A DNA stretch of 39,367 nucleotides from the NCBI GenBank assembly GCA_011523005.1, contig WTHU01000027.1, forward strand, positions 1 to 39,367, in the 5' to 3' direction. This DNA is from Acidimicrobiales bacterium. Its GTDB lineage: Bacteria > Actinomycetota > Acidimicrobiia > Acidimicrobiales > UBA8592. The notes beneath the pieces are model-generated. The model saw only the letters and a list, made by a program, of their open reading frames with translations. It was not told the DNA's origin and searched no databases. The position numbers and the translations under genes are program-made. Shown in pieces: positions 27,805 to 36,764 of this stretch; position 1 is the stretch's first letter; each line of letters starts with the position of its first letter.

Positions 27805-28751
27805 GCAGGCAGCAGAATAGATGCTATCTGGTCAAGGTATTTTTTAGGATCAGGCATATCAAACATTGGTATCAAGAATTCGTCAACTTCGTTCTTGTCA
27901 CAAATCTCTCTAATTTCTTCTTTGCACTCCGAAGGAGTTCCTTGAATTATGAATGGAGCAATCCATTCATCCTTAACATGCCGAGCAGCTGATTCAAGAC
28001 CGCTGCCCAATGCAGAGCGGATCCTACCAATTTCTTCCGGTGTTATCCCTATACTTTCTTTAACTCGGGGCGGTGCATCAACGAGCCTGTACGTCATATG
28101 AGGTCTGACGAACTCAAGGTCCTGCTCATCAGTTACGATGGCGGTTGAGTAACATACTTTTGTTTTCTTACTGTGCCTTATGTTCTCTATATACTCACCT
28201 AATTCTGGCTTATAGATAAAATCTAACATGACGCCATCTGCCAATTCTCCGCCGAGGGCGAGCATTTTTGGACCTCGACCAGCAAGCCATATCTCAATAT
28301 CTTGTCGTGTGTAGTCTATTTGTGCCGACTCTATGGATGCAATTAGCCCCTCATGTGAAACTCTCTTCCCTGTGAGAAGTTTGCGCGTAATCTCAATTGT
28401 GTCCCTTACAGCAGTTAAAGGCTTCTCTCTTCTGATTTCGAGAGGGTCCAAAGTAAGCGAACCTCCTGCACCGATTCCAAGAAATGCTCTTCCCTTTGAT
28501 AGTTCATCTAGAGTCATTATCGCAGCCGCTGTTTGGGCAGGATGACGAGTGTAAGGGTTTGTGATTCCCGGCCCTATTTCAATAAGGTTTGTTTCAAGCG
28601 CAATGGCAGTCATGACGATATGGACGTCCCTTGTTGCTAGCCCCTCGTCATATACCCAACACCTCTGATAGCCAAGATTCTCAGCATGTTTTACTACTTG
28701 CACTATTTGTTCAATTGGGCATTCTGGAATAACGTTTAAACTTATTTTCAT
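27801..28751 (-). CDS. LLM-class (putatively F420-dependent) oxidoreductase
   Basis: AENLGYQRCWVYDEG, IGPGITNPYTRHPAQTAAAIMTLDELSKGRAFLGIGAGGS, GPKMLALGGELADGVMLDFI; homologous to 21268..22275. Confidence 0.88.
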   Translation of the reverse strand: MKISLNVIPECPIEQIVQVVKHAENLGYQRCWVYDEGLATRDVHIVMTAIALETNLIEIGPGITNPYTRHPAQTAAAIMTLDELSKGRAFLGIGAGGSLTLDPLEIRREKPLTAVRDTIEITRKLLTGKRVSHEGLIASIESAQIDYTRQDIEIWLAGRGPKMLALGGELADGVMLDFIYKPELGEYIENIRHSKKTKVCYSTAIVTDEQDLEFVRPHMTYRLVDAPPRVKESIGITPEEIGRIRSALGSGLESAARHVKDEWIAPFIIQGTPSECKEEIREICDKNEVDEFLIPMFDMPDPKKYLDQIASILLPA

Positions 28752-29488
28752 CTCTGGGCCTCAAGATCTTCCTCAAAAGATACACCAATTAGTTGCCTTT
28801 GAGAGTCAATTTCTTTGACTGCTTCGTGGAGTTCTCTTACTAATTTCGTATTTTCTTCGCTGACTTTTGTTACCGCAATGATCATTTCTGATTTGTGTGG
28901 GAGTTCTTTTAGGCTGCCCCTTTGCGAGAGAAGAACCTTTGCTGCAGAAGCTGGAGTCAACCTTTGGTAGGGTTCGCACTCAGCTATTGCGGCCACTCGT
29001 AACGGTCTGTGACATTGATCTGCTATTACTCTACCTAGTGCGTCAGCACCGATAACTGAGATCATCAGTGTCGTTTTTGATGGGATTACTGGTTCATAGT
29101 CTGCTGGGGCTTTAAAAGGTTTTCTTCTAGATCCATCTGCCTCTACAACAACATGATCAACATATGAGAACCATGAATCGCAGGTTTGCTTTTCCACGCC
29201 GATAGCTTTTTCTCCCACAACTTTTTTCCAGATCATTACTGTCTCATTGTTTGTGATTGATTCAATGGCTTTCGCATCAGGTCTCATGAGTGTTCGAAGG
29301 TCATAGTTTTGGTCAGACCCCATTTTTGTCGTAGACGTCAAAATAGTACGCCCGGATAGCTGTTTTCCAAGAGCATGGAGCAAAGTGGTCTTACCGCCTC
29401 CGCCTACTAACGAAATAAGATGATTTTCTCCTTTCCTATCTAATCCCAAACTTTTGACAAGACTTGGAAGGCTTATAATTTCAAACAC
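28748..29488 (-). CDS. yqeC: selenium-dependent hydroxylase accessory protein YqeC-like
   Basis: LISLVGGGGKTTLLHALGKQL, TSTTKMG, VVVEADGSRRKPFKAPADYEPVIP, SVIGADALGR. The probable GTG start at 29488 replaces the upstream-extended ORF. Confidence 0.85.
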   Translation of the reverse strand: MFEIISLPSLVKSLGLDRKGENHLISLVGGGGKTTLLHALGKQLSGRTILTSTTKMGSDQNYDLRTLMRPDAKAIESITNNETVMIWKKVVGEKAIGVEKQTCDSWFSYVDHVVVEADGSRRKPFKAPADYEPVIPSKTTLMISVIGADALGRVIADQCHRPLRVAAIAECEPYQRLTPASAAKVLLSQRGSLKELPHKSEMIIAVTKVSEENTKLVRELHEAVKEIDSQRQLIGVSFEEDLEAQR

Positions 29489-30264
29489 GAAAACACCGCC
29501 TCTAATACCCCTCCACCTATAGATAATGCTTTGTCGGAGATATACCTCCAATTGTCTGTTCGTCTAGGGTCAATATCACCTATTTTCATATTCTGTTTTG
29601 TCATTACCAATGGGTGTATCAAACCCCTAACTACCCCATCAAATGGTGCGTTGATTGTATCCTCTGCTATGAAGCCGAGGGTTTGATTTCTAACAACTGA
29701 CTCTCCTATTTCAACATTCCAGTGGACTTGTCCATCTTTCGGGGAACGAAGAACACGTTCATCTCCCCTGCCTTCTACTGGTTCCGGCCGGCCTGTATTC
29801 TCTATTGCTTTCCCATCTTTTATAACTCTTCCTAAGAAATGCCCTCTTTTCGTTTCGATGACAAAGTCACAATCACGGCCTGCGGTAAACCCGGGCCCTA
29901 AACCGACGACGATGTTCGCATCGGAAATCGTGGTATCAATATTTTTCTTTGCAAGGCGTCCATCAATTACTATTGATGCGTCTATCTTCGGAATTCCTTC
30001 ATTTACCAGTACGGCGACAATTCCCTCTCTACTCTTTGTGATTGCCTTTGATACAGAATCAACTAATTGCACGGACATGTTCTCAATGTGAGTAGATTTT
30101 TCGTAGACCGCATTCGCTACAGAAACTGAACGACGAACTGCTAGTGGAAATGGCAACTCAGTAACCACAATCGGGAATCCAGCATGGTGAAGTCGAGATA
30201 CTACCCCAGTCGCTATATCGCCTCCTCCGCGGATGAGGCATAGTTCTTTACGGAAGATTGTCAC
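29473..30264 (-). CDS. yqeB: selenium-dependent molybdenum cofactor maturation protein YqeB-like (EF2563/YqeB family)
   Basis: IRGGGDIATGVVSRLHHAGFPIVVTELPFPLAVRRSVSVANAVY, VVGLGPGFTAGRDCDFVIETKRGHFLGRVI, NAPFDGVVRGLIHPLV, GDIDPR. Confidence 0.88.
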   Translation of the reverse strand: MTIFRKELCLIRGGGDIATGVVSRLHHAGFPIVVTELPFPLAVRRSVSVANAVYEKSTHIENMSVQLVDSVSKAITKSREGIVAVLVNEGIPKIDASIVIDGRLAKKNIDTTISDANIVVGLGPGFTAGRDCDFVIETKRGHFLGRVIKDGKAIENTGRPEPVEGRGDERVLRSPKDGQVHWNVEIGESVVRNQTLGFIAEDTINAPFDGVVRGLIHPLVMTKQNMKIGDIDPRRTDNWRYISDKALSIGGGVLEAVFSCLKL

Positions 30265-31018
30265 CTGCGATTACCTCAGCCAGAATGGAAACTGCTATTT
30301 CTTCAGGGCTTTCAGCAGCTATCTCTATTCCAATAGGAGTTGCTATGCGTTCTAATTCTTTCGTGCTCATACCTGAATCGATAAGTTGGTTTCTTACTAC
30401 TTTCCAACGCTGAGTACTGCCCATTAAGCCAATGTAAGCAGCCGGAGTCTCTACAATCAAAGGCAAAACTTTGGAATCGACTTCGGCGTTTCTAGTAACG
30501 ATGATAACTCTGGTGTGTTCATCAATTGGTTCAATTTGGATTGCGGTTGACAAGTCGCCCGTTAACGTTTCACCCTCACCTGTAAATGTAGAAATGATGT
30601 CTTCACGGTCATCCCAGACTATTACTCTGTATCCCAGCCAGCTTGATAGTTCTGAGACTGCTTTACCGATATGTCCAGCTCCGAGAATAAATATTGTTGT
30701 TTGTGGCATAAATGGCTCCAGATAAATTGTGACATTCCCACCGCACACGCCTGGGTCTCCTTGTGAAGGGTCGACTAATGCGTAGGTGAGTTGTCGGGGT
30801 TTTTTCGCTTTAATTGATTCTTTCGCTGCATGGATTACACGTGATTCCATCTCGCCTCCACCTATTGTTCCATAAGTGGAGCCGTCCTCATGTACGAGCA
30901 TTTTTGCACCAGCTTTTCTGGGGACAGAACGGTCAGTTTCAATAACCGTGCATAAAACAACTGGCTGCCTAAGTGAAATCCTAGTCAGTAATTCCTCAAA
31001 GATTTTCATGCCGACCAC
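30248..31018 (-). CDS. xdhC: XdhC/CoxF family molybdenum hydroxylase maturation factor
   Basis: LCTVIETDRSVPRKAGAKMLVHEDGSTYGTIGGGEMESRVI, FILGAGHIGKAVSELSSWLGYRVIVWDDRE, YIGLMGSTQRW, PIGIEIAAESPEEIAVSILAEVI. Confidence 0.93.
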   Translation of the reverse strand: MVGMKIFEELLTRISLRQPVVLCTVIETDRSVPRKAGAKMLVHEDGSTYGTIGGGEMESRVIHAAKESIKAKKPRQLTYALVDPSQGDPGVCGGNVTIYLEPFMPQTTIFILGAGHIGKAVSELSSWLGYRVIVWDDREDIISTFTGEGETLTGDLSTAIQIEPIDEHTRVIIVTRNAEVDSKVLPLIVETPAAYIGLMGSTQRWKVVRNQLIDSGMSTKELERIATPIGIEIAAESPEEIAVSILAEVIAGDNLP

Positions 31019-32316
31019 AGTCTTCTGGCTTGCTTGTGCAATGCGTCTCTGGCTTGATTCACATCAATGGAAAGGATTTCATTGCCTTTTACCTGCCACG
31101 TGCCAGCGACCATGACGTCCGACACGTGTTCACGGTTTCTCCATAATATAATTTGTTCAAAGATGTTCTCACTGGTGACTGGAGTTGGGAATCGGCCATC
31201 GATAAGTTGTAAATCAGCTGAATAACCGGGCTCTAGTTTCCCGACATCTTTAAGTCCTAGAGCCTTTGCTCCCCCTACGGTCGCCATATTAAGCACTGTT
31301 GAGGCTGGCATAACTGCTGGGTCTTGCAACCTTGCTTTATGGATGAGGAAAGCTCCGCGCATGACTTCATAGAAGTCGTTGATATAGCCGTCACTGCCTA
31401 AACCTACTGTAACTCCTGCATCAAGTAATTCTGGGATAGGTGCTATTCCTCCACCGACTTCACAATTTGCAAGAGGCATATGGGTAACTTTTACGCCTGT
31501 ATTTTTGATTATTTCTATTTCTTCTTTAGATAAGTGAACGCATTGACTGGCGATGAAATTTGAGTCGGCTAGACCTAAATCCTTGTAAAGTTCGAGAGGT
31601 CTTTTCCCATGTTTTTCTTCACACCACATACCTTCATGTTCTCCTTCGTTGCAATGTGCATGGACTGCTAATTTGCTCTGCTTCGCTAGAGAAAATGCTT
31701 CGGCGATGAATTCTTGTGAACATGTAAAAGTTGTGTGAATACACATCATCGCTGAGATCAGCGGGTCATCTAGAGTTCTTTCGTGAAATGATAAATTCTC
31801 TTGAATTCCAAGTTTCCCTATTTCATTTCCTGATCGTTCCGTGGCTTCAAAGCTCAGAATTCCTCTGATCCCTGCGGACACAACTTCATCCTTTTGGGTG
31901 TCTAGCCCACCCGGCAAAGTATTTGGGGCTTCAAGGATGTCGTAGAAGGTAGTTGTCCCAGATAAGAGCATTTCTGCGCATGCCCATTTAGTTGCTGCAG
32001 ACAGCATCTCCTTATCAAGAGCGTCTTCTACCTTTGGCCACCAATAATCGTTTAAAAATCCCCAAAAATCTTCAGGTGGATTATCACTTGGTATTCCATG
32101 TGCCAGGACTCCGTACATATGTGTATGGGCGTTAACAAAACCAGGGAGCAAAATCTTCCCTGTCCCATCGATGAGTTCGTCTTCAGGGTACTTGGCTTTC
32201 AGTTCGTGATTATCACCGATTTCTGTAATCTGGGTGTTTTGCACACGAATACCGTGAGATCTCAGAGGTTCCTCTTGAGAATTGGCAATAAGCCAGTCTG
32301 AGGTAATGATAGTCAC
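31006..32316 (-). CDS. amidohydrolase family protein (SsnA/chlorohydrolase/SAH-deaminase-like)
   Basis: LLPGFVNAHTHMYGVLAHGIPSD, VHAHCNEGEHE, CVHLSKEEIEIIKNTGVKVTHMPLANCEVGGGIAPIPELLDAGVTVGLGSDGYINDFYE. Confidence 0.88.
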   Translation of the reverse strand: MTIITSDWLIANSQEEPLRSHGIRVQNTQITEIGDNHELKAKYPEDELIDGTGKILLPGFVNAHTHMYGVLAHGIPSDNPPEDFWGFLNDYWWPKVEDALDKEMLSAATKWACAEMLLSGTTTFYDILEAPNTLPGGLDTQKDEVVSAGIRGILSFEATERSGNEIGKLGIQENLSFHERTLDDPLISAMMCIHTTFTCSQEFIAEAFSLAKQSKLAVHAHCNEGEHEGMWCEEKHGKRPLELYKDLGLADSNFIASQCVHLSKEEIEIIKNTGVKVTHMPLANCEVGGGIAPIPELLDAGVTVGLGSDGYINDFYEVMRGAFLIHKARLQDPAVMPASTVLNMATVGGAKALGLKDVGKLEPGYSADLQLIDGRFPTPVTSENIFEQIILWRNREHVSDVMVAGTWQVKGNEILSIDVNQARDALHKQARRLWSA

Positions 32317-33059
32317 GCTAGGGCTCCCCCATCGATTCTGATTGATTCTCCATTTATATGTTGCGCTTCATCTGTGATCAGATAGGAAATTAGTCCTGCC
32401 ACGTTTTCTGGTTCGGAGAATTTATGAAGCGGACTTTGACGCAGAAGCAACTTTAGATCTGGGTCTTCAATTTGAGGCATTTTTGTCATTTCTGTTTTGA
32501 TACCACCTGGATTTATGCAGTTTACTTGGAGGCCTTTCCCGCCATACTCAACTGCTAGTGATTTAGTTAGAGCTAGTACGCCGGCTTTGCTTGCCGCATA
32601 GGCTACCGAGTATGGGATACCAGCGAGGGCTGTTGTGGAGGAAACATTGACAATCGATCCTGATGTTTTCAGAAGGTAAGGAATTGCTTCCCTACAGACT
32701 AAGAATGTTCCTGTTAGGTTAACTGCCAAGGTCCTTTCAAAGTCTGTCAATGAGTGTTCATGGGAGTGGCTCCAGAGTTGGATACCAGCAATGTTGATAA
32801 CTGCATGTATCTCACCAAATTGCTTGGCCATCCCAGAAATAGCTTCTGAAATCTGCATTTCATTTGATACATCGCATTCTATGCTGATGGTCTCAGATCC
32901 TAGGCTTTGACATTCTTTTGTGGTCTTTTCGAGTTTATCTTTCGCTATGTCAGCCAAAACGAGTGATGCCCCCTCTTCCGCGAGGCGAAGTGCTGTTGCT
33001 CTACCTATTCCTGTTGACGCTCCGGTTAAGAAGATGGCTTTGCCTTGATGCTGGCCCAT
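32313..33059 (-). CDS. SDR family oxidoreductase
   Basis: KAIFLTGASTGIGRATALRLAEEGASLVLADI, INIAG, YAASKAGVLALTKSLAVEYGGKGLQVNCINPGGIKT. Confidence 0.93.
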   Translation of the reverse strand: MGQHQGKAIFLTGASTGIGRATALRLAEEGASLVLADIAKDKLEKTTKECQSLGSETISIECDVSNEMQISEAISGMAKQFGEIHAVINIAGIQLWSHSHEHSLTDFERTLAVNLTGTFLVCREAIPYLLKTSGSIVNVSSTTALAGIPYSVAYAASKAGVLALTKSLAVEYGGKGLQVNCINPGGIKTEMTKMPQIEDPDLKLLLRQSPLHKFSEPENVAGLISYLITDEAQHINGESIRIDGGALA

Positions 33060-33065
33060 AGTGGC

Positions 33066-35990
33066 TTAAATTTCTGATTTCCTGATCTTTTGCCAGACGC
33101 GTTCAGGAGTAAATGGAATTTCATTAATAGCGACGCCAGTTGCGTTGATTATTGCATTTCGGATAGCTGGGGCGACTCCATCTTTCGGTATCTCAGCGAC
33201 AGCTTTGGCTCCGAAAGGCCCCGAATCTTCCATAGTTTGGACTAGGAACACTTCAAAGTCTGGCATTTCATCAGCTCGATATATCTTGTATGGCCCCAGA
33301 CTGTCATTGATCATTTTCCCTGTTTCATCAAATGCGTATTCTTCGCAATGGGCATAGCCGAGAGCTTGGAGCATTCCACCTTCTACTTGGCCAGAAGCTG
33401 TGACGGGGTTAATTGCTACACCGCAGTCAACTGCCATAACAAGTTTGATAATTGTCACTTGGCCGGTATCTATGTCCATTTCTATTTCTGCAAACTGTGC
33501 TGCGAAAGGAGCAGGGCATTCAGGTGATACGTAGGAAGCTGTCCCCATTATTTGTTCGTGGTCTTCCAAGTGAAATGCCTCCATCGCTATATCTTCAATT
33601 GATACGGATGACCCGTCGGGTGCTATTGCTTTTCGGTCACGCAATTCAATTGAACAGGGCTCTTTGATATTCAGCATTTTTGCTGCGCGCTCTTTAATTC
33701 TTTCTCGTACCTTTTCAGCGGCAAGCTTTGCGGCAGTTCCCGAAATGTAGGTTGTACTGGATGCGTATGCTCCCGTGTCGAACGGAGTCACGTCTGTATC
33801 TGATGAGTAGACCTGGATATCACTTAAGGGAACCCCTAGAACTTCTGCCGCTATTTGACCAAGTACGGTATCGGCTCCAGTTCCGAGGTCGGTCGCTCCT
33901 ACCAACATGTTAAAGGACCCATCATCATTGATTTTGATACTGCATCCGCCCATGTCCAAGAACGGTATGGCTGTTCCATGCATGCAGAACGCGAAACCCA
34001 AGCCTCGCCGGATATTAGGCTGATCTTTCGGGGATACCCATTCAGGGTCGTCTTTTCGGTGCCATTTGATTGACCTCTTACCCTGAGCGATACATTCTTC
34101 AATTCCATTTGAGGTTATTTTTGGATATTCATCTATATCCTCTGGGTCTACTGCTCTTTCACCAAGATGGGGAGCGATATTCAACTCGTCACCCACTTTG
34201 ACCCAGTTTTGCCGCTTGAATTCAATGGGGTCTTTGCCCAGAGAGTGCGCTATATCTTCCATGTGTGCTTCCAATGCGAATTCTGCTTGCGGAGCGCCAT
34301 ATCCTCTGTATGCTCCAGCGACAGGAGTATTGGTGTAGACGACATCGCAGTCAAATTTCTTGTTTTCAGCGTTATATGAGGTTAATCCTCGAAGACCTGC
34401 AACTGTCTGAACAGTTTGGCCATGCGTTCCGTAAGGACCTGTATTGCCGATTAAGCGAAGCTTTTGGGAAACGAGTTTTCCGCTGTCTTCAACGCCTGTT
34501 GTGAAGGTTAAGGTTTGCGGATGTCGCGACCGAGATGCAATAAATTCTTCGCTTCTATCAAGTTCGAGTTTTACTGGCCTTCGTGTTGCTATTGCAAGAT
34601 GAGCAACTATATCTTCAATGAGCATTTCTTGTTTCGCTCCGAACCCTCCGCCTATTCTCGGCTTGATGACGCGTACATCCTTAATATCTCTTCCAATTAA
34701 AGGTGCAAGCATTCGTCTAACGTGGAATGGTACTTGTGTGGCGGTTCTAACAACTAGTCGCTCATCGCTGTCTAGCCACGCCACAGAAATATGGGGCTCA
34801 ATAGGAACCTGTTGCACTTGATGCACTTTGAATGTGTCCTCAAAGACGTGATCAGCTTCTATTGCTCCTTTTTCAACATCACCTCGCTCAGCTTCGATTC
34901 TCAAAACGATATTTCTATCGGCATCATATATCTCTTCGGTGTCCGCCTCGTCATGAATTACCGGAGAGTCGGGTTCCATTGTTTCTATTTCATCAAGCAC
35001 ATATGGCAGGATTTCATATTCAACTTTGATGAGGTCTAATGCTGCTTGAGCAATTTCTTTTGTTTCTGCGGCTACAGCTGCGACTCTATCCCCTACATGT
35101 CTGACCTTATTATCAAAACTTACTTGGTCATGCGGGTGGGGGTTAGGCCAGCTTTGCCCTCCGGAAGCGTACTTTACTCGGGGAGTATTCTTATAGTGTA
35201 TGACTGCGTGCACTCCTGGAAGTGCTACTGCTTTTGTGTCATCTATATCAATGATGTTTGCGTGAGCGTGAGGACTCCGAAGCACTTTTGCGATGAGTTG
35301 ACCTCTTTCTTCAAAATCATCAGTAAATGCCGGATTCCCTTTCACCAAACGAACAGCATCCACCTTTACTTCTGGTTTACCTACAACTGCCATGTCGGGA
35401 ACGTCTTTCGAGGGGACAACTCTCGGCACAGCTGGAGAAGCATCTGGACCGTGATCAGTCGGGCTGACATCAACTGGATTCTTTCCATCGGTGAGAGGGG
35501 GAAGATATACAGGTCCAAAGGGCTCGTTTGTTTCGCCCCGCATTAGAGCTGCTGCGCGCATGACAGCTTCTACAGGCTTAACGTATGCAGTTTCGCGGTC
35601 AAGAATTCCAGAGAGCATATCTCTTACTTCATGTTCTGTTGGGTTGGGATTTCGATTAAGCAATTCCCATGTTCCAAGTATCATCGCTGGTGTTGAGTAC
35701 CCGGATTGCATAGCGCCTGTCGCTACGAATGCTGCTTGGATTGGATGGAGTTCAGGTTTATTAAACCACTCAACGGTTATGACATCATGGCCATCAATTT
35801 GGGCAGCCAGCATACAATCGGTACTAGTTAGTTTGCCATCTATCAAGACTGCGCCAGCGCCTGTTTCGCCGGAGTCCGAACCGTAGCGGACGCTTATCAT
35901 TCCGCGTTGACGTAGTAGTTGCAGTAAAGTTTCGTGAAGTTCTATTTCGGTTTCTATTTGCTGTTCGTTTAAGGAGAAGGAAATTTTCAT
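33066..35990 (-). CDS. xanthine dehydrogenase-family Mo-binding protein with fused N-terminal ferredoxin-like domain lacking Fe-S cysteines
   Basis: Mo domain: RIGGGFGAKQEMLIEDIVAH, GAYRGYGAPQAEFALE, GAYASSTTYISGTA, GPFGAKAVAEIPKDG. N-terminus: RYGSDSGETGAGAVLIDGK ... AMQSGYSTPAMI ... GILDRETAYVKPVEAV. Confidence 0.9.
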   Translation of the reverse strand: MKISFSLNEQQIETEIELHETLLQLLRQRGMISVRYGSDSGETGAGAVLIDGKLTSTDCMLAAQIDGHDVITVEWFNKPELHPIQAAFVATGAMQSGYSTPAMILGTWELLNRNPNPTEHEVRDMLSGILDRETAYVKPVEAVMRAAALMRGETNEPFGPVYLPPLTDGKNPVDVSPTDHGPDASPAVPRVVPSKDVPDMAVVGKPEVKVDAVRLVKGNPAFTDDFEERGQLIAKVLRSPHAHANIIDIDDTKAVALPGVHAVIHYKNTPRVKYASGGQSWPNPHPHDQVSFDNKVRHVGDRVAAVAAETKEIAQAALDLIKVEYEILPYVLDEIETMEPDSPVIHDEADTEEIYDADRNIVLRIEAERGDVEKGAIEADHVFEDTFKVHQVQQVPIEPHISVAWLDSDERLVVRTATQVPFHVRRMLAPLIGRDIKDVRVIKPRIGGGFGAKQEMLIEDIVAHLAIATRRPVKLELDRSEEFIASRSRHPQTLTFTTGVEDSGKLVSQKLRLIGNTGPYGTHGQTVQTVAGLRGLTSYNAENKKFDCDVVYTNTPVAGAYRGYGAPQAEFALEAHMEDIAHSLGKDPIEFKRQNWVKVGDELNIAPHLGERAVDPEDIDEYPKITSNGIEECIAQGKRSIKWHRKDDPEWVSPKDQPNIRRGLGFAFCMHGTAIPFLDMGGCSIKINDDGSFNMLVGATDLGTGADTVLGQIAAEVLGVPLSDIQVYSSDTDVTPFDTGAYASSTTYISGTAAKLAAEKVRERIKERAAKMLNIKEPCSIELRDRKAIAPDGSSVSIEDIAMEAFHLEDHEQIMGTASYVSPECPAPFAAQFAEIEMDIDTGQVTIIKLVMAVDCGVAINPVTASGQVEGGMLQALGYAHCEEYAFDETGKMINDSLGPYKIYRADEMPDFEVFLVQTMEDSGPFGAKAVAEIPKDGVAPAIRNAIINATGVAINEIPFTPERVWQKIRKSEI

Positions 35991-36739
35991 GCTTGTAGCT
36001 CCTCAGAAACCCGTTTGTAGAGAACAGATGCAAGATGTTTTCTATAGTCACTTGATCCTCTGAAGTCGCCTTGAGGGTTAAGGTTTGCGAGTTCGTCAGC
36101 TGCAGTGATAAGGGTAGGTACTTCTGCGACGCCGGTTAGTGAAACTTGAAATTTTCCTTTTGATTCTGAATATCCGACTGCAGAAACGATAGGTACGTCC
36201 ATTGGTGTTCGGCCTACAGTATGGAAACATGAGTTGGAATCGTGAGATGGGCTAGAGAATTTGATGGCGGTAATTATTCCTGTTGGCGATGAGGATTGTA
36301 AATATTCGTTGAGTGGTATCCAATTCTTTTCGTGTATTTGAATTTCGGCATTAAGGGCAAGGAATCCGGAGAGTAATATGCTTTCACTACTTCGCTCAGC
36401 GATAGTTCCTCCGATAGTGGCTTGAGTTCGCAATGTTGATGGAAGTTCTTTGCTGCACAATTCTTGAAGCAAGTGAGGGATTTTGTCGTTGTTGATTAAA
36501 TCAGAGAGCCTTGACATAGCTCCGATTTTTATTGAGGTTTCACTTCCTTCGCTTTCGGATGTTATTCCGGCTAGGCCAACTGATTGCAAGTCAATAATTT
36601 CTGTTTCGCTGGATGGATTCGCGAGAACTTGAGGTATCACGAGAGTGCCGCCTCCTATTAGGACGGCATTCTTTTCGGATGCTAACTTCTGAGCTTCATC
36701 AAGGCTTTGAGGGCGGTGATAAGCAAGTACGCTTGGCAT
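35987..36739 (-). CDS. FAD-binding (CoxM-like) subunit, short/divergent
   Basis: RPQSLDEAQKLASEKNAVLIGGGTLVIPQV, LRTQATIGGTIAERSSESILLSGFLALNAEIQI; ATGA overlap with the downstream XDH-like gene. Confidence 0.75.
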   Translation of the reverse strand: MPSVLAYHRPQSLDEAQKLASEKNAVLIGGGTLVIPQVLANPSSETEIIDLQSVGLAGITSESEGSETSIKIGAMSRLSDLINNDKIPHLLQELCSKELPSTLRTQATIGGTIAERSSESILLSGFLALNAEIQIHEKNWIPLNEYLQSSSPTGIITAIKFSSPSHDSNSCFHTVGRTPMDVPIVSAVGYSESKGKFQVSLTGVAEVPTLITAADELANLNPQGDFRGSSDYRKHLASVLYKRVSEELQA

Positions 36740-36764
36740 ACTAAATCCTCTCTATTTGGCCCTT

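Noticed and set aside
29489-29551. Extended N-terminus of the YqeC ORF overlapping yqeB by 79 nt
   Set aside because: The extra residues (MEVYLRQSIIYRWRGIRGGVF) do not look like YqeC. A GTG at 29488 gives a more normal 16-nt overlap.
29740-29800. GRPEPVEGR peptide in YqeB resembling the translation of known intragenic palindromic repeats
   Set aside because: The segment appears to replace a loop of similar length in YqeB relatives (NTG...ERVLR.P), and no second copy of the DNA motif was noticed in the window, so a repeat insertion is not supported.
35046-35546. Plus-strand 166-aa ORF
   Set aside because: Lies wholly antisense to the Mo-binding XDH-like gene; Cys/Phe/Ser-rich shadow translation with no recognisable domain. 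Other ORFs opposite the 33066-35990 gene are rejected for the same reason.
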